From Phaseolus vulgaris (lineage: Eukaryota > Streptophyta > Magnoliopsida > Fabales > Fabaceae), in contig NW_027174130.1 in assembly GCF_000499845.2 (NCBI RefSeq), positions 1-64,000 on the forward strand: 64,000 nt of DNA, read 5' to 3'. Shown here piece by piece: positions 42,656 through 53,800 of this stretch. How positions within the stretch are numbered: the stretch's first letter is position 1; each line of letters opens with the position of its first letter. The notes under the pieces were generated by a model, which was given only the letters and a program-made list of their open reading frames with translations, was not told where the DNA came from and searched no databases. The position numbers and the translations under genes are program-made.

Positions 42656-43239
42656 CTGCTTCCCTCCATCACTTATTCATCTGTCTTTCTCTTGCACAAC
42701 TTACTTGTAATAATTTTTCCCTTTTTGGTACATGTATTTTGAACTGCTACCACTGTGTTATGAAGTTTTCTGCTTCTTTATATAATCTCCCTGTTAGCTT
42801 TATTTCTTCTTGTACAAAACGCTTAAACGAAATTGACTTAGCAACTCTGCGAGCGCAACTGTTTACTAACTGCTTCGAACCATCAACTTTCGAACGATAG
42901 CATTCTAACAACTTGTGAACTTTAAGGTAATGAACCTCAGCGCGAAGCCACTTTCCAAACAACGAGTTTCATCCCAACTAATAGTTTAAGACGTAGCTCA
43001 CCTGATCTGCCCTATCAAACGGGCCTTAACTCTTGCCATCGCTTGAATTTCTTCTGATCGCCAAAGAGTCTTGGCGATACCAGCTTCCTCTTGCCTTCAT
43101 AACTTGGCCATTGTTCCCTCATCTGGGGATAGAGGCGCCTTTCGGATCCTTCTCTACCTTCCCTGACTTTCAGAACAGCAAGCCGGATAGCTAAGTGTTC
43201 TCTTCGAACCTACCTTAGCTATCCTTTAAACTTCTTCCA
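42656..43239. other. Spacer after antisense gene, element F
   Basis: T-rich probable 3' UTR, then sequence homologous to the spacers of B, C and D. No gene seen. Confidence 0.45.
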
Positions 43240-43830
43240 CCCTCCACACCGTACCTGAACTCGCTCGAGACGAGAAGGATTTTATCTTGCCTGAACTCGC
43301 TCGACGGCGAGAAGGTCTTTAACTCGCCTGAACTCGCTCATCGGCGAGAAGGTCTTTAACTCGCCTGAACTCGCTCATTGGCAAGAAGGTCTTTAACTCG
43401 CCTGAACTCGCTCATCGACGAGAAGGTCTTTAACTCGTGCCTCTACATTGCCCTAGGGGCTACATCTTCTCTCCCCTGGAAACACTGAGGACTTTTCACT
43501 GGTGCCTCTACATTGCCCCAAGGGCTACATCTTCTCTCCCCTGGAAGCACTGAGGACATTTTGCTGGTGCCTCTACATTGCCCCAGAGGCTACATCTTCT
43601 CTCCTCTGGAAGCACTGAGGACTTTTTACTCTTTCTCGCCTGCACTCGCTCGACGGCGAGGAGGTCTTTATCTCTTTCTCGCCTCAGGACACGCGAGGGC
43701 GTTGAGGTCTTTTAAACATTGCCGGTGCCTCCGATCGCCGAAAGACGATGAGGACTTTTAACTTTGACTGATGCCGCCAATCGCCGAAAAACGATGGGGA
43801 CTTAGAAACTTTTTAGAAAGCATGCAACAT
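43240..43830. repeat. Minisatellite cluster, element F
   Basis: About five 37-bp units (CGCCTGAACTCGCTC core, 43270-43437), three 65-bp units (43437-43630), then CTCGACGGCGAGGAGG and GATCGCCGAAAGACGATG units. Same order as the other family I elements, inverted. Confidence 0.8.
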
Positions 43831-43939
43831 AACTTCAAAACTTGCCTTAAATCACATTCGAGTGACAAGGTTTTTTCTTCAAAACTTTCGCAATAACGAC
43901 AAGCATGCAATCTAACACAACTTTAAACTTCGAAAACTC

Positions 43940-44008
43940 TTCTTTATTCGGTGGCCTCATTAAAAACCCTCTTTAGGGAAAAAAGAGTGCCCCCTTCAAA
44001 CTGTTTTA
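43940..44008 (-). other. Post-pol conserved block, element F
   Basis: Minus strand: GAAGGGGGCAC, CCCTAAAGAGGG, TTTTTAATGAGG and AATAAA (complement of 43943-43948), 50-120 bp after the pol stop at 44056. Confidence 0.5.
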
Positions 44009-44055
44009 ACAAAAAGCTTGCAAACTCTTTGTGTTTGTTTTTACTTACAAAGTTT

Positions 44056-44139
44056 TTAACTGTAATATAACTTGAGGTGTGTGGCGTTCCAAGTGCGAGG
44101 AATCGCCCCTCCTTCCAACGTTTCTAAGCGGTAGGCGCC
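44056..44139 (-). pseudogene. Pol last codons of element F (separated by G)
   Basis: Encodes the final ~27 residues (YRLETL...RTWNATHLKLYYS) and stop, directly continuing the frame interrupted at 57486 by insertion of G. Confidence 0.85.
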
Positions 44140-45359
44140 TGTTCCGTCCGGTTGACCGGGACGTCTTCGTGCGCGACCTCAACCGTCAGCTAGGGACTCC
44201 TTCCCACTGGTTGCCTGTGGATTCCTGCAAAAAAGAGGACAAAGAGGCGCCCTAGCGGCCGTGTGCACTCCGACGCTTAAGTCAGCCAGCAAGAAACACC
44301 AAAACTGTCCACCTACGTCTCTGAGCACCGCGTATGGCACTCTGAAGGTGGTAAAAGAACTATGTATATGTGTGTGTTGTCTCTTTCAGGAAAAAATATT
44401 TCGCAGTCACTTGTACGTAACCTTGAAGCACGAGCAAGCAACTAGAGAGTTCTCTGGTAAATTTGCCAAAAGTTCCAACCCTTCTTCCAACATTCTCTGC
44501 GCTATTTAAACTACCCAAGCATTTAAAGCGTCTTAAAGCGCTTTTAATCACAAACGTAACGCACTCATTAAAGCGCTTAATTAGAAAACGTAGCGCATTT
44601 AAGACGTTGAAACTCTCGGGAGCCATTATAGTACCTGAATGTTCGAAAGGGAAACTGTATTGAATGACTTTTAATTACCTGGCACCTGACTAAAGGGTGT
44701 TTCTATTCTGGCATGGCTGTCGTACACGTGGAGGGCCTCACGACGCCATGACCCCATCTGGGGGCGCTTCTGCCCACCTGGGGACGTTTCTACGTGTGAG
44801 TCCTCCTGCTGGGAGTGCTACTGCGCTAGGGGTGACTTTTTGGGTGCCAACTCATGCCCCCAAGTATCTAGTCACTTACTTTGAGAGCGTATCTGCCTTC
44901 CTTTTGTACTCTGCACCCGGTTGCCCTGGGCGTGACTTTCCTCTTGAGTCGTATCTGCCCCGCAGGCGTCTCTGGGGCGGGAGGAGCACTTCACGAGTCA
45001 GGCTGCCCTACACTGGTACTATTACTATGGCCTTGAAGCCACCTTTTCCTTCTCTTTATCACTGCCCCGGGTTATCGGGACCTGAGGCCTTCCCACGGCG
45101 TCGTTCCCTCCATGGTCTTTCCTACCCATGGGTATCGGGGAACCACACCGTGATTGCCTTGCTTTAGCACTGTTTGATCTGGCGACGCCCTGGTTGGGCG
45201 ACGCCTTCACCTGGGCGACGCCTTGCCTTGGCGACGCTTCCTCTTGGCGATGCTGGCACTTGGCGTCTCTCCACCTAGGCGACGCCTTGCGTTGACTTTG
45301 ACTCTTCAGCCGTTGACTTTGACCTTGATTTAGTCAATGCCCAGATACGGGACGGTACA
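44140..45359 (-). repeat. 3' LTR of element G, family II
   Basis: 1220 bp, plus strand TGTTCCGTCCGG to GGGACGGTACA. It contains palindromic AAGCGCTT/TTAAGCGC sequences (about 44517-44610), an inverted TTTAAATAG TATA-like element near 44505-44515, CATGGTCTTTCCTACCCATG (about 45112-45131) and a run of GGCGACGCC repeats (45180-45290). Confidence 0.93.
45180..45290. repeat. GGCGACGCC short repeats in family II LTR
   Basis: About six GGCGACGCC or near copies spaced 15-20 bp. Also in the LTRs at 33610-33725, 57310-57415 and 61500-61610, and inside G at 50490-50670. Confidence 0.75.
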
Positions 45360-45389
45360 CAAGCCCCCCAGTCTTAAGCTGAAGACTTG
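45360..45389 (-). other. PPT-like motif and hairpin, element G
   Basis: CAAGCCCCCC and the AGTCTTAAGCTGAAGACT inverted repeat next to the 3' LTR. Confidence 0.55.
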
Positions 45390-45799
45390 TCTTCAGCGTA
45401 AAGACTAAAGCCTCGCCCACGCCGTCCACGTGCCCTCCTGATGACGCGTCATTCTCTGCTGACTCAGCAATTTTTCGAATAACTGACGTGACACTTTCTG
45501 AACCACAGAGGTATTCTTAATGGCTGATTGGACATCCCTGAAATGGGAAAAATTTAATCGCGTGCCACGTGGCTCATCGTGCGGTCGTCTTTAAGAACCT
45601 CTTGCGCTCCCCTTGAGCGCTTAATCTTGCAACACGTGGCATCATCACACGGTTATCATTTGTTGCCCCTCACGCTTCTCGTAACGTTTAAGTTACCAAA
45701 CCCCGCGCTTGCCACTACTGTTACATCCACTTTCTCTGCCCTTTCTCACTGTTCATCTTCTCTAAATCCCTTCTCTTGCGACCCCTGTTCGTTCGTGCT

Positions 45800-47990
45800 T
45801 CCGCTCTCCACGCCCTTCAGCCCCCAAAGGTACGGTTTTTTCCCTCCTTGATGATTCTCTTTACTGTATGAACTGCCTGGGACTGTCCATGTTACCGCAT
45901 TTCTCTGGATACTGTTTGTATGCTTTTTTGTTCCTCTCGTTTCCCTTCGTTCTCGTGTGGGTAGGGCGCTCCTAGGGTCCTTCCATTTTTTCCCTTTTCT
46001 TCTCCCAAACCCCTTTTCTCTGAACCCTTTCTTTTTCTTTTGATCTTCAGCTCTGGCATTGATGGCGAAAACTAAGACCGTCGCGCCTCCCCCGCTCCCT
46101 AAGTCTTATTATAAGGGCAAATACGACTGGGCTCCCGACGAACTTCTGGACGAATGTTCCCTCCTGAACTCTGTTGAGGACGTGGAGGCTAACAGGGGGG
46201 ACCCTTCGCTTTATAATTTCAACGCTTTCCACAAAAATCACGACTCCCAAGTCCTGGTAAGCCGGGTGCGACCTGGGATGCCTGTTTGTGCGGACTCACG
46301 GGATACTGGGGGATGCCCCTTCTTCTTCCTCTATCAAATGGTGCTCAAGAGGGTGGGCCTGCGTCTGCCCCTCACTTCTTTCGAAAAAGAGCTACTTACA
46401 GAGATAAACACTGCTCCCGCCCAGCTCCACCCCAACAGTTGGGCTTTTGTGAGGGGGTTCCAAATTCTCTGCGGCTATCTAGGTGTTCCCTCTTCTGTAG
46501 ACGTTTTTCTTCACTTCTTCGAGGTAAAGAAACAGGGGAAGAGCCTATGGATGAGCTTTTCTGGCATCGCCGGGCGCATCATTCTTACGCTCTTCCAAAA
46601 TTCGTTCAAAGGATGGAAGGGGAAATTCTTCAAGGTACGTGCGACCAAGCGCGATCCTACCATCCTAGAGGGCTTTCCCCTATACTGGACGGATAAGCCC
46701 ATAACCGCGAACGAATTCAACGCCCATGGGCTTTCTACCTACTTCGGTATCTGCCCTTAATTGTTTATGATACATTAGTTGTTGTGGTTATCTGCGTGTG
46801 TTTGGCCATAGAATTTTCCCTCTGCTTCCTCTGAACCAAACTTTACCCTACTATTTTTCGCTGTTGCAGGTTCAGTGATGACTTCCTCGAGACGGCTGGC
46901 TCTTGCCAAATTTTTGAAGAAGGAAAAATCTACCAAGGAAGGTGGGGACGTCGTAGCCTCCGACGTGCCCACTGTTGCTTCCCTGCCGATCCCTCCACCA
47001 TCTGCCTCTCCTTCTCCCATCGCTGCGGTTCCGTTAGCCATGGCGTCAACCCCTGCCTCAGCGCGTCCTAACAAAGGGAAAAGGGTGTTGATAGTAGATT
47101 CCGACAGCGAAGGCTCGGGTTCTGCTCTGGTTCCTCATAAGAGGAGGGCTACGGGTCTCATTGCTTCACCCGCCGCGCCCCCCGGCGATGGGAACTCTCT
47201 CAGGGACGATCCTCCCAGTGCCACCTCACCGCCGCCTCCGCCAGCCCACGAGGAGCGAGAGGAAAGGATTGACTTGGTTCCCCCACCTTCGTCGTTGCCG
47301 CATCGTGACGTAGCTGAAGCGTCGGGCTCCGCCCCTCCTGTATCAGTCCGTGGCTCGACTTCGCGCAAACCCCGGATTCGTCGCTCCATTCATAGGGAGT
47401 TGACGCAGGGCTTCACCGAAGGGATGACGCCGACTGATCCTCAAAAAGGGGGAGGTATGCCTTACTATATGGGGGCCTTCCTGGCGGTGGCAATCAAATG
47501 GCGCACTCAGGCTCGAAATGCCATCAAAGGGAGGGAGGTTCTTCGCAAGCTGAGGCAAGAGGTGGTGGCGTTGAAGGAGGAGAAGCAGAACTGGGGACTC
47601 AAGGAGGAAACTTCCCAATCTCTACTAAGACTGGCCCATGAGGGCAGAGAGGGAGCTGAGGCGTACGCGCGAGAACTGGAGCAGGCGCATGCCGCTCAAC
47701 TAGCCCAGCTCACCTCCTATCAAATCCAAAACATTGGCCTCCAGGAGGCGGCTCTCACATCTGAGGTGCAGCGGAAAAAACTTGATGAGTTGGATGCTGC
47801 TTGGGGGCAGAAGCGAACTAGAGGGGGAGGTCCAAGAACTGACTGGGGAGATGGCGGGGGCGTTTGAGGAGGGTTTCCAAGAGGCTCTGGCCCAGGCGTC
47901 CTGCGAGAACGCGGGCATCAATATTTCGAACTGCGACCCCACTCACCATGTCGTCGACGGGAAGGTCGTGCCCATGGACTTGGAAGACTG
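45800..47990 (+). pseudogene. First antisense aORF of element G (full-length type)
   Basis: A non-coding exon ends at 45829; intron 1 is 45830-46050. Exon 2 is 46062-46746 (ATG, MAKTKTVAPPPLPKSYY). Intron 2 is 46747-46869. Exon 3 is 46870-47990. Exon 2 is open and carries the core (LLTEINTAPAQLHPNSWAF, VDVFLHFFEVKK) but lacks 33 codons present in H (63045-63145), in frame. Exon 3 has GKRVLIVDSDSEGS, a basic KRR patch, a Pro-rich stretch and a coiled coil. A frameshift near 47815 separates the last ~60 codons, which end VVDGKVVPMDLED, matching the conserved C-terminus of B, C, D and F. Otherwise well preserved. Confidence 0.83.
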
Positions 47991-49337
47991 AACCGCTGTC
48001 TCTCACCCGCCACCTTCAGCTTCACACTTAACTGCTTTATACTTTACCTTCGTTTTTGATTTTATCTGTTAAAACTTGTAATTCTTTGAACTACCCGTAC
48101 TCTTGTTACTGATTTGGGGCGTTCGCATTATTGCCTTTATGTCTTTGCCATATACGATTCTGCTTGTGCGATCTCATTCTCATCTTTTACCTTCGCGCGC
48201 TTCGATTATTTTATCTGTGTTCTGCCCATTTCTTTCACTTCGTTAGATGGCCTTGTATGCCCGGGAGAGGTCACACGCCAATCCTCACGCCCATGGAGAG
48301 GCTCACTTAGTGGCGCCATATCGTCCACGGGATGTCTCTGATACCGAAAGGTCCTTTCCTTGATCCTTAACGCCCGGCGCCCACGCCAAAGGAGAGGCCT
48401 GCTACAGCAGCACCGTATCGTCCCCGGGTGTCTAAAACGCCGAGTGCTCTGGGGGGGGGTCTGTTCCCTCCATGGTCTTTCCTTCCCATAGGTATCGGGG
48501 AACGCCCTGCCAGCGATTCGCTGGCGTTTGGCGGTCTCATCTCCCTCCACAGTCTTTCCTACCTGTGGGCATCGGGGAGGGGACGCCAGTGACTAACTTT
48601 GCCTTCTTTGATTTCGTCTCCCTCCACAGTCTTTCCTACCTGTGGGTATCGGGGAGGCGACCCTGCTGATATTTTGGTTGGCGACGCCTGCGACGTCTCT
48701 TGCTGGCGTCGCCCTTTGCGTCCTTCCAAGCGACGCCTCGGGCGTTACCTTTACTTCGACGTTGACTTTGGTCCCTGCCTTGGTCGACGCTTGGTGACAG
48801 CGAAGAGCTTAAGGTTTTGTCCGTGCCCTCCGCGTGGCACCCCCCTGTATGGCTGATGGGACGTTCCGTCATTCGACTTGATCCACGTGGCGCTGCTTGT
48901 ATGGTTGATGGGGCATTCAGTCATTCCATTAAGTTCTGACTCCTGCTGTACCCCTGACTCACTTTCGACGGCGCATCGTACCACTGGATATTCTGCTGAT
49001 ACGACGTTTTCTGATTTTAACCTGTGGTGCCAGGGTCATCCTTCCATCTTCTGCCACGTGGACCAATCGTGCGGTGTATCCATTCGCGTCGTTTGGCGCT
49101 CTAACCGCTTTATTTAACTCTTCAAACTCTGAAACTATCCGCATCACTTTCTCACTCTTCACAACCTACTTGCGTTCTTTCTTCTTGCATACTCTCATTC
49201 TTGCACCCTTCCTTCTTGCACCCTTCCTTCTTACACCCCTTCTTTTTGCACCTTTTCTTCTCTGACGAAGGGTTGTTTCAGCCTTCGCTCCCCTCGCTCA
49301 ACTCTTGCATTTCTGGAAGTCCTGATCTTGTTAAAGA
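47991..49337. other. LTR-like spacer between the two antisense genes of G
   Basis: No gene. A GGTCTTTCC/AGTCTTTCC...GGGTATCGGGGA motif, single in the family II LTRs, occurs three times about 70 bp apart near 48470, 48545 and 48615. GGCGACGCC-like sequence, a GTTGACTTTGGTCCCTGCC stretch resembling the outer LTR end, and CCACGTGG sites follow. It looks like a degenerate LTR plus promoter region of a related element that came with the second antisense gene (inference). Confidence 0.5.
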
Positions 49338-50301
49338 ATGTCTTCTCGCGCTGCTTCCTCCAGGGTCCGTCCCAAGGACTTGTACCCTTGGGCTTCGAGT
49401 GAACTTCTTGACGAGTGTTCATGCTTACTCTCTACCAGGGCCATAAGGGAGCACAAAGGGGATTCGTGTTCCTATGACCACCGGGCCTTCGTGAGGAGGC
49501 ATGACGACGACATCGCTGTGCTCCCTTGCACTCTAGGGGAGCCAGTATGTGGAGACGAACGGGCCAACGAAGGGGTCCCTTTCTTTTACTTTTACCAGGT
49601 GGTGTTCAAGACCATCGGGGTGCGCTTACCCTTCTCCTGGTTCGAGAAGGAACTGCTGACGGAGATTAACGTTGCTCCGGCCCAGTTATACCCCAACAGT
49701 TGGGCCTTTGTCAAAGCCTTCGATATTCTCTTCGGGTTTCTGGGTTGTGCACCCTCGGTTGACCTCTTTCTTCACTTCTTTGAGGTGAAGAGGCAGAGAC
49801 ACAACCTCTGGGTAACTCTCAGCAATGTACCCGGAAGAGTTCTCTTCACACCCTTTCAAAGCTCGTTCACCGGGTGGAAAGGCCGGTTCTTCAAGATCTG
49901 CCGTACTGATCTTGTTCCCGACGCTCTGGATGGGTTTCCGCTGTACTGGGTGAGAGAGGAGAAGGTCCTCAAAGCCAAACCCCTCAAGAATCTGGCTCCA
50001 AGTGATCAAATAGCTTGCCGGATTCTTGCTGAGGCGGGAGGTTTTGACTCTGCCACGGTGATCAGCCTGGAGTTCAACGCTGGGACTCTTGAGAAGTACA
50101 TATGTAAGAACCACTGCCTTAGAAAACTCGGCCTTCGTTACTTTTTAACTGTGCCTGTTTTTCTTCATGGTGTCTCTAACACGTCTTTCCCTTGGTGCAG
50201 GTTCGAAAATACATCAAGAAAAGAGGGCACGACTTACTCGAGCTCTGCGGGCTGGAGAAGGGGCTTCGCCTTCCTCCAGTGATGACTCTGATGAGCGTTG
50301 A
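49338..50301 (+). CDS. Second antisense aORF of element G: short, intact two-exon Transposase_28-like gene
   Basis: Exon 1 is 49338-50103 (MSSRAASSRVRPKDLYPW). The intron is 50104-50200 (GTAAG...GTGCAG, 97 bp). Exon 2 is 50201-50301, ending SSSDDSDER and TGA. The spliced frame gives 288 residues without lesions. The core is clearly homologous to the other copies (DLYPWASSELLDECS, GVRLPFSWFEKELLTEINV, QLYPNSWAF, VDLFLHFFEVKR, FPLYWVREEK) and includes a region (KPLKNLAPSDQIACRIL) matching the 33 codons lost from the first copy. Unlike them it ends in a short basic/acidic tail (EKRARLTRALRAGEGAS), with no coiled-coil exon. ATG was chosen as the first in frame; TTTCAG near 49280 could be a 5' UTR splice acceptor. 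Function unknown. Confidence 0.75.
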
Positions 50302-50735
50302 GAAATGGCTTGTTCGTGTTTTTGCATGATTTGTAGCGTTTGCTCCGTTTGTACTACTCCCATTGTATTGAACATTGCTTGTAACAACAACTTTTCAATG
50401 TCATACTTGATTTTTTGTAACGCCACTTTACTTTGCATATGCTTCATGTACTGTGCCCTTTCCTTTCGTCCTGTTCTTCCAGCGGTGCATGCCTTCACTT
50501 GGGCGACGCCTGCTCAGGGGCGACGCCCTTACCTAGGTGGCGCCTTCTTTCTGGGCGACGCCATGACCTAGGCGACGCCTTCTTTCTTGGTGGCGCCTTC
50601 TTTCTGGGCGACGCCATGACCTAGGCGACGCCTTCTTTCTTGGCGACGCCATGGCCTAGGCGGCGCATCACATTACTTCAAACAAGGAAAGATAAAGGCT
50701 GAAAACCAAGGCACTTCTTTTTCTCAAACTAGTTT
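50302..50735. repeat. 3' flank of second antisense gene with GGCGACGCC repeats
   Basis: An AT-rich 3' UTR-like stretch to about 50470, then roughly nine GGCGACGCC/GGTGGCGCC units (50490-50670), including a near-perfect ~35-bp duplication (ACCTAGGCGACGCCTTCTTT...). The 37- and 65-bp minisatellites of family I are absent here. Confidence 0.7.
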
Positions 50736-50800
50736 TTCCTTTTATTAGGGTGACCTCATTAAAAAACCCCCGAGAGGGAAAAAGAGCGTCCCCTTCAACT
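50736..50800 (-). other. Post-pol conserved block, element G
   Basis: Minus strand: a diverged form with GAAGGGGACGC, CCCTCTCGGGGG, TTTTTTAATGAGGTCACCC and AATAAA (complement of 50741-50746). Conserved across both LTR families although the surrounding sequence is not. Confidence 0.5.
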
Positions 50801-50826
50801 AAATTGTTACATACTGCTTACATAAG

Positions 50827-53800
50827 TCAACTGAAATAAAATTTTAAGTTGGCTGCATTCCAACTGCGCGGGATGGGGCCTCCATCTAAAGTCTCCAGGT
50901 TGTACGAACCGTTGCCCTTAGCCTCAGTAACTCTGAAGGGCCCGGTCCACTTGGGAGACAGCTTATTCTCCAACTCGTATGGGTGAGCTTTCCTCATCAC
51001 TAGGTCGCCAACCTGAAACTGTCGCGACTTTACCTTAGAGCTATATTGCCGCTCTACTCTTCTCTTCATCGCTTCAGCTTTTATTCTAGCTTCTTCCCTG
51101 GCTTCTTCTAGCAGATCCAGGTTTACTCGCCTCTCTTCATTGGACTCCTCCACCACAAAGTTTTGAAAACGTGGTGAGCTTTCATGTATTTCTACTGGAA
51201 TCATCGCGTCCGACCCGTACACCAAACTGAAGGGCGTCTCCATAGTAGAGGATTGGGGCGTGGTGTGATATGCCCATACAATCCTTGGCACCTCTTCCGC
51301 CCACGCCCCTTTGGCTTTCTCTAACCTTCTTTTTAACCCCCTCAGCAGAACTCTGTTTGCCGACTCTACGAGTCCATTGGTCTGGGGGTGTTCGACCGAC
51401 GCGAACACTTGTTTGATTCCTACTTCAGCACACAGATTTCTCAACTGCTGACTGGCAAACTGGGTCCCGTTGTCAGATATCAGGCGCCTAGGTACGCCAA
51501 AGCGACACACAATGTTTCTCCACACGAAATGCTGTACCTTATGCGCAGTGATCTGTGCCACGGGCTCCGCCTCTATCCACTTAGTGAAGTATTCGATGGC
51601 GACGATCAGATACTTCATCTGCCTGATTTCCAGTGGGAAAGGGCTCAGGATTTCAATTCCCCATGTATGGAAAGGCCACGGACTGTATATAGACCGCAAC
51701 TCTTCTGGCGGCGCCTTGTGCCAGTCGGCGTGCTTTTGGCATTGCCTACACCGCTGGGCGTGCCGTGCGCAGTCCTCTTTCACTGTTGGCCAGAAGAAGC
51801 CTGCGCGTATTACCTTGGAGGCTAAGGATCTTCCCCCTACGTGGCTTCCGCAGATGCCTTCGTGTAGCTCCGCCATTATCCTGGTGCACTCATCGCCACT
51901 GACGCATGTTAGGATAGGGTGAGTGAAACCGTGCCTGAACAGCACCCCATCCACCAAAGTATATCTTGCGGCATTTCTTTTGACTTTTTTACCCTCTTCA
52001 GGGTCCAATGGAAGAGCCCCATCCGCCAGGTATCGCTTATAGGGCGTCATCCAGGTGTCTCCCTTGGACAAAACACTTACCTGCATCTGCTCTTCCTCAG
52101 GCACACCCGCGAACATGCTGAAGCGGGGCGCCCTCTGCGTATCTTGGGTCAAAGAGGAATGACTCCTCGGCCTTCCCCTTGATGTATAAATCTGGAGGAC
52201 ATCCACCCTGTTGTCTTCCACGAATCGACGCGGAGCTTTGAGAGTCTCCTGGATCACTGTCCTCTGTCTACCCCCCTTGCCTGAGCTGGCCAGCTTTGCG
52301 AGCAGGTCAGCTTTGGCATTCTGCTCCCTCGGGACATGTATCAGCTCAAGTGCGTTGAACGCCCCCTTCAACAACTGGACGTATTTCAGATACGCCGCCA
52401 TCTGTGGGTCCTTCGCCTGGAACTCACCCGACACCTGCCCCGTAATCAACTGAGAGTCGCTCTTCACCAGGAGGTTCTGTGCGCCCATCTCCTTGGCCAA
52501 GAGCATTCCTGCTATCAGGGCTTCATATTCTGCCTGATTGTTACTTGCCTTGAAGGCAAAACGCAAGGCCTGCTCGATCAGTATGCCGTCGGGTCCCTCC
52601 AAGACTATTCCCGCACCGCTCCCTTGTTGGTTTGAAGAGCCATCAACCGAGAGCAGCCACTGCGAACTCGCTTCCACCTCTTGCTCACCTCCGGGCGAAA
52701 GTTCTGCGTACACCTGTCCTTTGATGGATCCTCTAGGCTCGTACTGGATGTCGAATTCTGACAGTTCCACCGCCCAGCGTACCATTCTTCCTGCCACATC
52801 AGGTTTCTGCAGCACTTTCTGTATAGGGAGGTTGGTCATCACCACCACCGTAAAGCTGTGGAAGTAATGACGGAGCCTCCTAGCAGAGAACACTACCGCC
52901 AGCGCCGCCTTTTCCAGTGCTTGGTACCTCGTCTCAGACCCCTGTAAGGCCTTGCTTACGAAGTAGATGGGCTTCTGACTCTGGTCCTGCTCTTGGACCA
53001 ATACGGAACTGATGGCCCGCTCCGTTACAGTAAAATATAACCGGAGGGGCACAATCGCTACCGGCTTGCAGAGGACCGGTGGCGTCGCCGGGTACTCCTT
53101 CAGCTTAATGAAAGCCGCTTCGCATTCATCAGTCCATGCAAAGCGACTGTTCCTCTTGAGGCACTAGAAGTACGGGTGCCCCTTCTCTGCTCTGGCGGAA
53201 ACAAACCTCGAGAGCGCCGCCATCCGTCCTGTCAGCTGTTGCACCTCCTTCACCGACGTCGGGCTCCGCATAGCGATAATAGCCGCACATTTGTCGGGGT
53301 TCGCCTCTATCCCCCTCTCGGTGAGCAGAAAACCCAAGAACTTACCGGCCTCTACCCCGAAAACACACTTCTCGAGGTTCAACTTGAGGCGGTACTTGGA
53401 TATTGTGTGGAACAACTCCTCCAGGTCTGCCATGCGCTGCACCCTATTTTGCTACGCCACCACCATGTCGTCTACATAGGCATACACATTCCTCCCAAGC
53501 ATTGGCGCCAGGACCTTGTCCATTAGCCTCTGGTACGTGGCGCCCGCATTTTTCAGCCCGAAGGGCATCACCTTATAGCAGTAACTGCATGTCTCAGTCA
53601 TGAATACAGTCTTGCTCTCGTCTCTTGGGTGCATCTTGATTTGGTTGTACCCTCAAAAGGCGTCTAGGAAACTTAGCACCTTGCTGCCGGACGCACTGTC
53701 TACCAAGGCGTCGATGCTGGGCAGCAGATACGAGTCCTTTGGGCATGCCTTGTTCAGGTCAGACCAAGACGACGTTGGCGAGCCACTCAGGGTACTGAAT

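Noticed and set aside
44697..45167. ORF of 156 codons in the family II LTR, also at 56828 and 61017
   Set aside because: It is conserved only because LTRs are copies; its end varies, and it lacks a domain or typical codon pattern.
45579..45851. ORF of 90 codons before the antisense gene of G, also at 61920 in H
   Set aside because: It spans the non-coding first exon and its donor site; the frame ends soon after the splice site.
50214..50498. Minus-strand ORF of 94 codons
   Set aside because: It lies opposite the intact second exon of the inner antisense gene and has no homologue in other elements.
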